A DNA stretch of 64,000 nucleotides from Chania fonticola_B (GTDB taxonomy: Bacteria; Pseudomonadota; Gammaproteobacteria; Enterobacterales; Enterobacteriaceae), in NCBI RefSeq assembly GCF_048537545.1, contig NZ_CP183218.1, one strand, 5' to 3'. The first letter of the stretch is position 1, and every line of letters begins with the position of its first letter. The position numbers and the translations under genes were made by a program. Below the pieces are notes generated by a model. The model was given only the letters and a program-made list of their open reading frames with translations, was not told where the DNA came from and made no database searches. This document shows, piece by piece, positions 1 through 7,796 of the stretch.

Positions 1-85
1 TTTAGGTTGCGCTGCTGAGATAAATTAGTAATATATGCCGCCGTTGCCAAGACAACTTGCAAGATGTTAAAGCAGCTAGGAAATT

Positions 86-161
86 GGGTCGTTAGCTCAG
101 TTGGTAGAGCAGTTGACTTTTAATCAATTGGTCGCAGGTTCGAATCCTGCACGACCCACCA
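86..161 (+). tRNA. tRNA-Lys (TTT anticodon), copy 1
   Basis: A 76-nt tRNA that decodes AAA/AAG. The acceptor stem is GGGTCGT paired with ACGACCC, the anticodon loop is CTTTTAA with anticodon TTT, the T-arm contains GGTTCGAATCC, and CCA is encoded. It is the first of five identical Lys genes in the cluster, matching the lysT-valT-lysW cluster that precedes nadA in E. coli. No convincing promoter is seen in bases 1-85, so transcription probably starts upstream of the window. Confidence 0.97.
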
Positions 162-187
162 ATTTCTAAAGTAGTAACCACGACAGT

Positions 188-263
188 GGGTGATTAGCTC
201 AGTTGGTAGAGCATCTCCTTTACACGGAGGGGGTCGGCGGTTCGAGCCCGTCATCACCCACCA
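188..263 (+). tRNA. tRNA-Val (TAC anticodon)
   Basis: A 76-nt tRNA with acceptor stem GGGTGAT/ATCACCC, anticodon loop containing TAC, T-arm GGTTCGAGCCC and encoded CCA. It lies between Lys copies 1 and 2, as valT does in the E. coli cluster, and is separated by short spacers that would be removed during processing of one polycistronic precursor. Only one Val gene is seen here; E. coli carries a second in its equivalent cluster. Confidence 0.97.
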
Positions 264-270
264 CTACAGT

Positions 271-346
271 GGGTCGTTAGCTCAGTTGGTAGAGCAGTTG
301 ACTTTTAATCAATTGGTCGCAGGTTCGAATCCTGCACGACCCACCA
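271..346 (+). tRNA. tRNA-Lys (TTT anticodon), copy 2
   Basis: Identical in sequence to the first tRNA-Lys. It starts only 7 bases after the CCA end of tRNA-Val, so the two must be cut from one transcript. The 128-base spacer that follows is the longest in the cluster and contains a short imperfect palindrome around TACAGTCCTCCATTCTGTA. Confidence 0.97.
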
Positions 347-474
347 ATTCTTAATGGGTTGGTAAAACTGGAATCGTGAAGGATGTTTAGTGGAATTAGT
401 TCCACGTAAATCATCTATTTCGACAATACAGTCCTCCATTCTGTATTCATAGTTCAGAAGTAAACCACGTCAGT

Positions 475-550
475 GGGTCGTTAGCTCAGTTGGTAGAGCA
501 GTTGACTTTTAATCAATTGGTCGCAGGTTCGAATCCTGCACGACCCACCA
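475..550 (+). tRNA. tRNA-Lys (TTT anticodon), copy 3
   Basis: Identical to the other tRNA-Lys genes. With its 30-base 3' spacer it forms a 106-bp unit that is repeated exactly in the next 106 bases, so copies 3 and 4 are a recent tandem duplication. Confidence 0.97.
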
Positions 551-580
551 TTTTAAGATTTAGCAGTAAACCACATCAGT

Positions 581-656
581 GGGTCGTTAGCTCAGTTGGT
601 AGAGCAGTTGACTTTTAATCAATTGGTCGCAGGTTCGAATCCTGCACGACCCACCA
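581..656 (+). tRNA. tRNA-Lys (TTT anticodon), copy 4
   Basis: Identical tRNA-Lys. It is the second unit of the exact 106-bp tandem repeat (475-580 and 581-686), including the same spacer beginning TTTTAAGATTTAGCAG. Confidence 0.97.
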
Positions 657-686
657 TTTTAAGATTTAGCAGTAAACCACATCAGT

Positions 687-762
687 GGGTCGTTAGCTCA
701 GTTGGTAGAGCAGTTGACTTTTAATCAATTGGTCGCAGGTTCGAATCCTGCACGACCCACCA
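687..762 (+). tRNA. tRNA-Lys (TTT anticodon), copy 5
   Basis: Last intact tRNA of the cluster and identical to the other Lys copies. Its downstream spacer differs from the repeat unit, so the tandem duplication ends at the 3' CCA. No intrinsic terminator with a U-tract is visible directly after it. Confidence 0.97.
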
Positions 763-817
763 TCTTCAAGAATTCTCAATAATAAAATCCCAGCAATAAA
801 ATCGCATATCGCACCAG

Positions 818-905
818 TCGTGCGGGTGAGATCCTGCGCTCAGGTTCGAGTCTCGCTTGCGAGACAACGGCGGCGGCCGGTCATCCTGCCAGACCCACTC
901 TCCTA
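818..905 (+). pseudogene. degenerate tRNA-like remnant
   Basis: After the last tRNA there are pieces resembling T-arms and 3' ends: CAGGTTCGAGTC, a perfect 7-bp hairpin GTCTCGC/GCGAGAC (850-865), and TCATCCTGCCAGACCCAC, which resembles the tRNA-Lys end AATCCTGCACGACCCACC. They do not form a complete cloverleaf. I read this as a decayed or recombined tRNA copy. It could instead be a processing or termination hairpin of the precursor. Confidence 0.4.
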
Positions 906-1034
906 TAAATCACTGCACCTAGCCGTTATCTTTTGAGCTCAAAGCTTCTCATTTCAACCAAAATTTCAGCCCATTAAACAAATCTATCCATAGAAAGAAA
1001 TGTTAAGCGACTTTTAGTCAAAAATTAGGTATTT

Positions 1035-1052
1035 TGTTTAGTATATAAAACG
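1035..1052 (+). promoter_or_regulatory. candidate NadR box upstream of nadA
   Basis: TGTTTA-GTATAT-AAAACG resembles the NadR operator TGTTTA-N6-TAAACA known upstream of enterobacterial nadA and nadB. The left half is perfect and the right half is degenerate. It lies about 70 bp before the nadA start and overlaps an AT-rich stretch suitable for a -10 element. The rest of the 763-1121 gap holds only the tRNA remnant. Confidence 0.5.
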
Positions 1053-1121
1053 AGGCGGTTGAGCAAGCGGCAAGATACAGCCTAAAAAGCAGACCCACAG
1101 CCTAGCATAGAGATAACAGCG

Positions 1122-2183
1122 ATGAGTGAAATGTTTGATGTCAATGCGGCGATATATCCATTCCCGCCGAAACCGGTGCCGTTAGACGTCGCAGAGAAGG
1201 CTTTTTATCGGCAGAAGATCAAAACCTTGCTCAAGCAGCGTGATGCGGTCCTGGTAGCCCATTACTACACCGATCCGGAGATCCAGGCGCTGGCCGAAGA
1301 GACCGGCGGTTGCGTCGCCGATTCACTGGAGATGGCGCGTTTCGGCAGCCAACATCCTGCGTCTACTTTGCTGGTTGCTGGCGTGCGTTTTATGGGGGAG
1401 ACGGCCAAAATCCTCAGCCCGGAAAAACAGGTGCTGATGCCAACGCTGCATGCCGAGTGCTCGCTGGACCTCGGTTGTCCTGAGGCAGAGTTCGCCGCGT
1501 TCTGCGATAGCCATCCAGATCGGACCGTGGTGGTGTACGCCAATACCTCAGCAGCCGTCAAAGCGCGTGCCGATTGGGTGGTTACTTCCAGCATTGCCGT
1601 TGAGCTGATTGAACATCTCGATAGCCTGGGGGAGAAAATCATCTGGGCGCCGGATCGCCATCTGGGCAATTATGTGCAGAAGCAGACTGGGGCGGACGTG
1701 CTGTGCTGGCAGGGGGCCTGTATCGTCCATGACGAGTTTAAAACCCAGGCGCTGATACGTATGAAAGCCTTATACCCGGAGGCTGCGATTCTGGTGCATC
1801 CAGAGTCACCGCAGGCGATCGTCGATCTGGCTGATGCCGTCGGTTCGACCAGCCAACTGATCCAGGCGGCGGTAACCTTGCCCAACCGGCAACTGATCGT
1901 GGCCACCGATCGCGGTATTTTCTACAAGATGCAGCAAGCTTGTCCGGATAAAGAACTGTTTGAAGCTCCTACTGCCGGTGAGGGGGCCACCTGTCGTAGC
2001 TGTGCCCACTGCCCGTGGATGGCGATGAACGGCCTGAAGGCTATTGCCGAAGGGCTGGAACAAGGGGGTTCACAGCATGAGATTTTTGTTGATGGCGCAT
2101 TGCGTGACCAGGCGCTGATCCCGCTCAACCGCATGCTGGACTTTGCAGCGCAGTTGAAAATGCAGGTTAAAGGCAACGCCTGA
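1122..2183 (+). CDS. nadA: quinolinate synthase NadA
   Basis: Condenses iminoaspartate from NadB with dihydroxyacetone phosphate to make quinolinate in de novo NAD synthesis; cytosolic 4Fe-4S enzyme. The 353-residue product matches the usual length of about 347 and keeps the E. coli hallmarks: PFPPKP near the N-terminus, HYYTDPEIQ (47-55), YANTSAAVKARADW and the three cluster cysteines at positions 113, 200 and 297, the last inside CRSCAHC. The ATG gives MSEMFD, aligned with E. coli MSVMFD. It follows the tRNA cluster and precedes pnuC by 30 bp, as in E. coli, so the two NAD-related genes probably share a transcript controlled by NadR. Confidence 0.98.
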   Translation: MSEMFDVNAAIYPFPPKPVPLDVAEKAFYRQKIKTLLKQRDAVLVAHYYTDPEIQALAEETGGCVADSLEMARFGSQHPASTLLVAGVRFMGETAKILSPEKQVLMPTLHAECSLDLGCPEAEFAAFCDSHPDRTVVVYANTSAAVKARADWVVTSSIAVELIEHLDSLGEKIIWAPDRHLGNYVQKQTGADVLCWQGACIVHDEFKTQALIRMKALYPEAAILVHPESPQAIVDLADAVGSTSQLIQAAVTLPNRQLIVATDRGIFYKMQQACPDKELFEAPTAGEGATCRSCAHCPWMAMNGLKAIAEGLEQGGSQHEIFVDGALRDQALIPLNRMLDFAAQLKMQVKGNA

Positions 2184-2213
2184 ATCCAGGCTTACGTTTT
2201 TTAAGGAATATAC

Positions 2214-2939
2214 ATGAGCTTTTTCAGCACCGGCAACATTCTGGTCCATATTCCGATTGGCGCAGGGGGTTATGACCTGTCGTGGATTGAGGCCATCGGC
2301 ACGCTGTTTGGTTTACTCTGTATCTGGTATGCCAGCAAAGAGAAAATCATCAACTATCTGTTTGGCCTGATCAACGTCACGCTGTTTGCGGTGATCTTTT
2401 TTCAGATCCAACTGTACGCCAGCCTGTTGCTGCAACTGTTTTTCTTCGTGGCCAATATTTACGGCTGGTACGCTTGGAGCCGCCAGACGCAGGATAATCA
2501 GGCCGAATTGCAGATCCGTTGGTTACCGCTGCCTAAAGCATTGGCATGGGGGGCGGTGTGCGTGGTTGGTATTGCGTTGATGACGTTTAATATCGACCGG
2601 GTGTTTGCCTATCTGACGCAAATTGCGGTGGCGGTCATGCAGGGGCTGGGCCTTAACGTACAGATGCCAGAACTGCAACCGGATGCTTTCCCGTTCTGGG
2701 ATTCAGCCATGATGGTACTGTCTATCGTCGCCATGATCCTGATGACGCGCAAATACGTCGAAAACTGGCTACTGTGGGTAGTGATTGATGTGATCAGCGT
2801 GGCGATCTTTGCTTACCAGGGCGTGTACGCCATGGCGCTGGAATACGTCATTTTGACGCTGATTGCGCTCAATGGCTCCTGGCTATGGATACGCAGTGCC
2901 GCGAAGAATCACTCCCAGCCGTTTTCTTCTGCACCTTAA
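2214..2939 (+). CDS. pnuC: nicotinamide riboside transporter PnuC
   Basis: Inner-membrane transporter importing nicotinamide riboside for NAD salvage. The 241-residue protein (E. coli 239) has about seven hydrophobic segments and the family features IEAIGTLFGLLCIWYASKE and NIYGWYAW near the N-terminal third, plus VENWLLWVVIDV toward the C-terminus. It starts 30 bp after nadA behind AAGGAA, supporting an operon. It ends 34 bp before the convergent zitB stop codon. The intervening GGGGCGC/GCGCCCC hairpin probably limits read-through in both directions. Confidence 0.97.
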   Translation: MSFFSTGNILVHIPIGAGGYDLSWIEAIGTLFGLLCIWYASKEKIINYLFGLINVTLFAVIFFQIQLYASLLLQLFFFVANIYGWYAWSRQTQDNQAELQIRWLPLPKALAWGAVCVVGIALMTFNIDRVFAYLTQIAVAVMQGLGLNVQMPELQPDAFPFWDSAMMVLSIVAMILMTRKYVENWLLWVVIDVISVAIFAYQGVYAMALEYVILTLIALNGSWLWIRSAAKNHSQPFSSAP

Positions 2940-2945
2940 TACGTC

Positions 2946-2967
2946 AGGGGGCGCAACCAGCGCCCCT
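2946..2967. terminator. hairpin between convergent pnuC and zitB
   Basis: AGGGGGCGC and GCGCCCCT flank a short AACCA loop in the 33-bp gap between convergent stop codons. It is stable and well placed but lacks a clear U-tract on either strand, so it may be a weak or Rho-assisted bidirectional terminator. Confidence 0.5.
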
Positions 2968-2972
2968 GGATG

Positions 2973-3911
2973 TTAATGATGATGCCCCAGATGACTGGAG
3001 TGTGAGTGGTCACTCGCAATGCCGCAGTCAGGGGTATCACAATGCTGGTACTCCATCTGGATCGTCGCATGGCCAATCTGGTAATGCTCCAGCAAATAGG
3101 CCTGGATGCGACGTAACAGCCCGTCATGATCGTGTGGCGGGATCACTTGGGCGTGGAGCGTCATCAGCTTTTGCTCGCCAATCTGCCAGACATGCACGTG
3201 ATGGATGTTACGGACTTCCGGAATATTCAGGCACAGATCCTTTTGCAGCTTATTGATATCTACCTCCTGCGGTGTTCCCTCCAGCAGTTCATGGAAACTC
3301 TCCTTCAGCAAGCGCCAGGCGCTGCGCAATACCAGGCAGGAAACCAGGACCGAGAGTATCGGATCGATGGGGGTCCAGCCGGTAGTCAGAATGATGATGG
3401 CTGCTGCGATCGCCCCGACTGAGCCGAGCAGGTCCCCAAGAACATGTAGGGCGGCGGCACGCACGTTGATATTTTTCTCTTCATTGCCGCGGTGCAGCAG
3501 CCAGAAGGCGAACAGGTTAGCCAGCAGACCTGCTACGGCGATCACCAGCATTGGGGTACCCATCACTGGCTGTGGTTCGAAGAAACGCCGTACGGCCTCC
3601 CACAGGATGAATACGACGATCAGCAGTAATGCGGCAGCATTGATAAAGGCGGCCAATGTGGTTAGGCGCAGATAGCCAAAAGTATGGCGGGCGTTGGGTT
3701 TGCGCTGTGAGAAGTGCACCGCCATCAGGGCGACGAGCAGGGCTGCGGAATCCGTCAGCATATGCCCGGCGTCTGCCAGCAGCGCCAGTGAGCCAGAAAG
3801 CAACCCGCCCACGGCCTCGACAACCATGAAGAGGGTGGTGACTAAAAATGCGGCTAGTAGGCGCTTACTGTTGCCGTCTTTAGGTTGATGGACATGGGAA
3901 GCTCCAGTCAT
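2973..3911 (-). CDS. zitB: zinc efflux transporter ZitB (CDF family)
   Basis: Cation diffusion facilitator that exports Zn(II) from the cytoplasm in exchange for protons. The 312 residues match E. coli ZitB (313). The N-terminus is His-containing, six membrane segments follow, and the metal-site motifs are ADAGHMLTDSAAL in TM2 and LHVLGDLLGSVGA in TM5. The cytoplasmic C-terminal domain ends in a histidine-rich tail (HSHSSHLGHHH). It is convergent with pnuC and divergent from aroG, the E. coli order. No Zur or ZntR operator was recognised in the 209 bp before its start. Confidence 0.97.
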   Translation of the reverse strand: MTGASHVHQPKDGNSKRLLAAFLVTTLFMVVEAVGGLLSGSLALLADAGHMLTDSAALLVALMAVHFSQRKPNARHTFGYLRLTTLAAFINAAALLLIVVFILWEAVRRFFEPQPVMGTPMLVIAVAGLLANLFAFWLLHRGNEEKNINVRAAALHVLGDLLGSVGAIAAAIIILTTGWTPIDPILSVLVSCLVLRSAWRLLKESFHELLEGTPQEVDINKLQKDLCLNIPEVRNIHHVHVWQIGEQKLMTLHAQVIPPHDHDGLLRRIQAYLLEHYQIGHATIQMEYQHCDTPDCGIASDHSHSSHLGHHH

Positions 3912-4033
3912 TACTTATCCTTATTGCAAAGTTTGTCGGGTGCCAAAGTCCAATCTTGGCCGTTACTTAGCTCATTATAGGCTGCCCTGGTAGAGAGCTG
4001 AATATTTGCCGATGGTGATTATGGGATCTAAAG

Positions 4034-4053
4034 GTGATTTACAGCGCAAGCCT
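4034..4053 (+). promoter_or_regulatory. weak candidate TyrR half-palindrome upstream of aroG
   Basis: The sequence TCTAAAGGTGATTTACAG holds a perfect right half TTTACA and a degenerate left half of the TyrR operator TGTAAA-N6-TTTACA, with spacing one base short. E. coli aroG is repressed by TyrR with phenylalanine. The site lies about 70 bp before the aroG start, but the match is modest. Confidence 0.3.
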
Positions 4054-4120
4054 CACAAGCTAGATTGGTGAAATCTACTCTACGCGCTGTGCGATACACC
4101 CGATACCGAATGGAAAAGTG

Positions 4121-5176
4121 ATGAATTACCAAAACGACGACTTACGCATTAAAGAAATCAAGGAACTCCTGCCGCCGGTGGCCCTGTTGGAAAAGTTTCC
4201 GGCTTCGGCTCAGGCAGCAGAGACGGTGTCACTGGCTCGCCAATCGATCCACAACATCCTGCGTGGCAATGACGATCGCCTGTTGGTGGTGATTGGGCCT
4301 TGTTCCATTCACGATACCAAAGCGGCGAAAGAGTATGCCGCGCGCCTGATGACCCTGCGCCAGGAGCTCAACGGTGAGCTGGAAGTAGTGATGCGCGTCT
4401 ATTTTGAAAAACCACGTACCACCGTTGGCTGGAAAGGGCTGATCAACGATCCGCAAATGGATAACAGCTTCCAGATTAACGAAGGCCTGCGCCTGGCGCG
4501 TAAGCTCCTGTTGGATATCAATGACGGCGGCTTGCCTGCTGCGGGCGAGTTCCTGGATATGATCACTCCGCAATACCTGGCAGATTTGATGAGCTGGGGA
4601 GCGATCGGCGCACGCACCACGGAATCTCAGGTGCATCGTGAACTGGCCTCTGGCCTGTCTTGCCCGGTGGGCTTCAAAAACGGCACCGACGGCACCATCA
4701 AAGTCGCGATCGATGCTATCAATGCCGCTGGCGCACCGCACTGTTTCCTGTCCGTCACCAAATGGGGTCATTCCGCGATTGTTAACACCAGCGGCAATGG
4801 CGACTGCCACATTATTCTGCGTGGCGGCAAAGAGCCAAATTACAGCGCGGCCCATGTGAAAGAAGTGAAAGAGGGGCTGGCCAAAGCGGGTCTGCCTGCA
4901 CAGGTGATGATCGACTTCAGCCACGCCAACAGCAGCAAGCAGTTTAAAAAACAGCTGGAGGTGAACGCGGACGTTTGCCAGCAGCTGCGTAGTGGTGAAA
5001 AAGCTATTATCGGGGTGATGATCGAAAGCCACCTGGTGGAAGGAAATCAAAACCTGGAAAGCGGCGAGCCGCTGGTTTACGGCAAAAGCGTGACCGATGC
5101 CTGTATTGGCTGGGAAGATACCGAAACCGTACTGCGCGATCTGGCCGCAGCGGTGAAGGCGCGCCGTAGCCGATAA
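4121..5176 (+). CDS. aroG: phenylalanine-sensitive DAHP synthase AroG
   Basis: First enzyme of the shikimate pathway, condensing phosphoenolpyruvate with erythrose 4-phosphate. The 351-residue protein begins MNYQNDDLRIKEIKELLPP, identical to E. coli AroG, and keeps VVIGPCSIHD, the metal and substrate motif KPRTTVGWKGLINDP, GARTTESQVHRELASGL and DFSHANSSKQ. A GTG codon directly precedes the ATG; I chose the ATG because E. coli AroG starts there. A hairpin at 5193-5215 follows the stop. The Phe-sensitive assignment rests on overall identity and the neighbourhood, not on mapped allosteric residues. Confidence 0.98.
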   Translation: MNYQNDDLRIKEIKELLPPVALLEKFPASAQAAETVSLARQSIHNILRGNDDRLLVVIGPCSIHDTKAAKEYAARLMTLRQELNGELEVVMRVYFEKPRTTVGWKGLINDPQMDNSFQINEGLRLARKLLLDINDGGLPAAGEFLDMITPQYLADLMSWGAIGARTTESQVHRELASGLSCPVGFKNGTDGTIKVAIDAINAAGAPHCFLSVTKWGHSAIVNTSGNGDCHIILRGGKEPNYSAAHVKEVKEGLAKAGLPAQVMIDFSHANSSKQFKKQLEVNADVCQQLRSGEKAIIGVMIESHLVEGNQNLESGEPLVYGKSVTDACIGWEDTETVLRDLAAAVKARRSR

Positions 5177-5192
5177 GCTATCCATGTTTGTA

Positions 5193-5215
5193 GCCCTGCA
5201 GCATTGCTGCGGGGC
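5193..5215 (+). terminator. hairpin downstream of aroG
   Basis: GCCCTGCAGC pairs with GCTGCGGGGC across a short loop 17 bp after the aroG stop. A U-tract is absent, so termination strength is uncertain. The remaining 300 bp to the next gene is AT-rich, has no gene I can support, and presumably carries the promoter of the 5521 gene. Confidence 0.45.
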
Positions 5216-5520
5216 CAAGCCTGGTGAGTATCCTTTAGCAATAATAACACCAGAATAAAATCTGAAATTATACTAATTTCGTGGAGCATTCCTCGTTCTG
5301 CTGCTCCTTTTCTGATAATGTCACCAGCCATAGTTTTTATTTGCAGGAAAAATCTTATTTGTCCCAATGCTGTTTTCATCTCGCGCAACTGTTACTAGTC
5401 ACACACAATTTGCTCTTGCTGCGTAGTATGATTATGATGATGCGTTTTTTACAACCAAAATACCCAATCTAAAAATAAGGGTATGATGGTTAATGACTTT
5501 AATTTCAGGATGAATAGCTG

Positions 5521-6699
5521 ATGGAAAACAATAGTTCTCGGCATCAAATTTATTTTCGTGGTACGGGCGGGGAGTATTTCGCAATCTGGCTGGTTAACAT
5601 ATTACTGACGGCTATTACGTTGGGAATATACTCAGCCTGGGCAACGGTGCGTCGTCGCCGATATTTTTATGGTAATACCGAATTGAATGGCGACCGCTTT
5701 GATTACCACGCGCAGCCAATGCAAATCCTCAAGGGCCGTCTGCTGGTGATTGGCGCCGTGATCCTGTTCTATATTCTTTTATTTATCAACCCGTTGCTTG
5801 GCATGATTGCCATGCTGGTACTCCTTGCGTTGATCCCTTGGGTTATTATTCGTAGCTGGCGTTATAACGCTATTATGTCTAGCTATCGTGGTGTTCGCTT
5901 CAATTACTTATGCCAGACCGGGCGCGCTTACTGGGTATTACTGTTCTGCCCGATACTGCTAGTGATTGGTCTGTATGCGGTTATGATCGTATTGGGTTTG
6001 ATTGGTAGCAGTCTGGGCAGCCCGACTGCGATCCTTGTGCTGGCAGCTATTACGGTCATCCTGTTTGTACCGATGCTGGCCGCTATCAATGGTATCCTGG
6101 CTACCCTGCAACATGATCTGTATGTGAACAACCTGCGTTTTGGCACTTCCCCCTTTGTGGCCGAATTCAAGAAAGCAGAGTTTATTAAGATTGCACTGTT
6201 CAGCCTGCTGATCTTCTTGCCATTCCTGGTCATTGCCTTGGTCTTGGTTGGCTCGTTCTTTGTCAGCTTATTCCAAATGGCGCTGTTTGGCGGTATGTCC
6301 GATGCAATGTTACAAGCTCAGATGGCAAATAATATTGGTAGCCTGTTCATGATGATGTTGGTGCTGTTGCTAGGTGTGATGGTTTCCAGCAGTTATATGG
6401 TTGTCGCTCAGCGTAACTACGTGTTTAACCAAACCACCTTACAAGGTGAGGTTAAACTGCGTTCTTCCATGCAGACTCTGCCGTATATGGGACTGTTGAT
6501 CACCAACAGCCTGATCACCGTGTTCTCATTGGGCCTTGCAGCTCCGGTGGCACACGTACGCCATGCTCGCTATATTGCTGAGTCAACTCAGGTTGAAGGT
6601 GATCTGTCGCTGTTGTCGGTACAGGCTCATCACGATACGGCCAATACCGCTATCGCTGAAGAAGCCGTACAGGCGCTCGATCTGGGCACCAGTTTTTGA
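5521..6699 (+). CDS. YjgN-like inner-membrane protein (DUF898)
   Basis: Predicted polytopic inner-membrane protein of unknown function, 392 residues. The N-terminus has the DUF898/YjgN hallmarks: FRGTGGEYFAIWLVN, TLGIYSAWATVRRRRYFYGNT and the RGVRFNY-type motif around residue 122. About eight hydrophobic segments span the rest, with two repeats of the pattern NxxLRFGTSPF and FNQTTLQGEV, each leading into a membrane region. It ends 10 bp before an M48 metalloprotease, so the two are probably co-transcribed. E. coli yjgN is elsewhere on the chromosome. No catalytic motif is visible; a membrane scaffold or substrate of the protease is only a guess. Confidence 0.88.
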   Translation: MENNSSRHQIYFRGTGGEYFAIWLVNILLTAITLGIYSAWATVRRRRYFYGNTELNGDRFDYHAQPMQILKGRLLVIGAVILFYILLFINPLLGMIAMLVLLALIPWVIIRSWRYNAIMSSYRGVRFNYLCQTGRAYWVLLFCPILLVIGLYAVMIVLGLIGSSLGSPTAILVLAAITVILFVPMLAAINGILATLQHDLYVNNLRFGTSPFVAEFKKAEFIKIALFSLLIFLPFLVIALVLVGSFFVSLFQMALFGGMSDAMLQAQMANNIGSLFMMMLVLLLGVMVSSSYMVVAQRNYVFNQTTLQGEVKLRSSMQTLPYMGLLITNSLITVFSLGLAAPVAHVRHARYIAESTQVEGDLSLLSVQAHHDTANTAIAEEAVQALDLGTSF

Positions 6700-6709
6700 G
6701 TAAAGACTG

Positions 6710-7744
6710 ATGATCCTTGAAGGACACTACCAGTGCCCTGGCCGGGCCGCCCAACAGGCGGCCCGGCTGCTGTTAAACGATATGGGTGATGGGGTAACGC
6801 TGCAACATGATGGTGAACATCGCTATTTTTCTTTAGCGCAAATTTCCGTTTCCGATTCATTGGGCCGCATTCCGCTGACCTTGACCTTCCCAGACGGTGG
6901 ACGATTTGTACCTGCCGATGATGCGTCATTCCGCCAGTGGTTTTATCAACGCCGTTCACCGGGGTTGGTGCACCGCTTAGAGCGTTATAAGCGTGGCGTG
7001 TTGCTGACGTTGTTGCTAACCGTTTTGTTGACCCTGGCCTATGTTTTCCTGGTTCTCCCTTGGGCGAGCAGTGAAATCGCCATGCGCATTCCTACCGCGG
7101 CGGAACAGAAGCTGGGTAAACATACGCTCGATTTCCTGCAAACCAGTGGCTTCAAGCCGTCGCAATTGCCTGCCGAGAAACAGCAGGCGATACAGAAGCT
7201 ATTCTTGCAGGTGATGCCGGAGCAGATGCGGCACGAGCGCACTCCGCTCAAATTGAAATTGCTGGCGGTGCCAGAGGTTGCCAATGCGTTCATGTTACCT
7301 GACGGGACTTTGGTGATCACCGACGATCTTGCCAAGTTGGCGGCCAATGAAGACGGCCTGGCTGCGGTGATGCTCCATGAAATGGGACATCATGCGTACC
7401 GTCATCCCATGCGTATGGTGGTGCGTTCATCCCTGGTGGCCCTGACGTTTATGTGGATGACCGGCGATGTCAGCGGCATCGGCGATACCTTGCTGCAATC
7501 AGCCTCATTTATGCATGAAATGCAGTTCTCCCGCAGCGTGGAGCGTGAGGCAGACGACTGGGCAATCGCGGAAATGCAGCGCCAGGGGCGTTCGTTATTA
7601 GCGATGGAAGATCTTTACCGCGCATTGCAACAGGCGGCAAGCACGTCAACCGTGGCACTAGAGGTGCCGGAGTGGTTAAGCACCCATCCAGAGATGCAGG
7701 CGCGTTTGCAGGTTATCGAAGCAGCCAGGATCAAAGAGCAATAA
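6710..7744 (+). CDS. membrane-anchored M48 family metalloprotease
   Basis: Predicted zinc metallopeptidase, 344 residues. A soluble domain of about 95 residues precedes one membrane segment (96-116, VLLTLLLTVLLTLAYVFLVL), followed by a catalytic domain with HEMGHH at 223-228 and the downstream glutamate in EREADDWA (about 278-284) expected to complete the zinc site. This resembles Ste24/HtpX-like peptidases with the protease domain after the anchor. It begins 10 bp after the YjgN-like gene and ends at a strong terminator shared with convergent gpmA. Substrate is unknown; membrane-protein quality control is plausible. All visible active-site residues are intact. Confidence 0.9.
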   Translation: MILEGHYQCPGRAAQQAARLLLNDMGDGVTLQHDGEHRYFSLAQISVSDSLGRIPLTLTFPDGGRFVPADDASFRQWFYQRRSPGLVHRLERYKRGVLLTLLLTVLLTLAYVFLVLPWASSEIAMRIPTAAEQKLGKHTLDFLQTSGFKPSQLPAEKQQAIQKLFLQVMPEQMRHERTPLKLKLLAVPEVANAFMLPDGTLVITDDLAKLAANEDGLAAVMLHEMGHHAYRHPMRMVVRSSLVALTFMWMTGDVSGIGDTLLQSASFMHEMQFSRSVEREADDWAIAEMQRQGRSLLAMEDLYRALQQAASTSTVALEVPEWLSTHPEMQARLQVIEAARIKEQ

Positions 7745-7746
7745 AA

Positions 7747-7782
7747 AAAGCCCCCGGCTCAACACCGGGGGCTTGTTGTTTT
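7747..7782. terminator. bidirectional intrinsic terminator
   Basis: AGCCCCCGG and CCGGGGGCT form a 9-bp GC stem (7749-7773) with a short CTCAACA loop. It is followed by TTGTTGTTTTT on the plus strand and flanked by a poly-A run that reads as poly-U for the minus strand. It terminates the M48 gene and gpmA, which converge here. Confidence 0.9.
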
Positions 7783-7796
7783 TCAGAGGCGAAATC

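Noticed and set aside
475..762. Repeated units interpreted as a CRISPR array
   Set aside because: The repeats are complete tRNA genes with anticodon and CCA; the spacers are identical or short, and no cas genes are present.
2885..3256. Plus-strand frame of 123 codons over the 3' end of zitB
   Set aside because: Overlaps pnuC and zitB on the wrong strand and resembles no protein.
4229..5218. Long minus-strand frame (329 codons) over aroG
   Set aside because: Antisense shadow of a highly conserved gene, with histidine/glutamine-rich composition and no family features.
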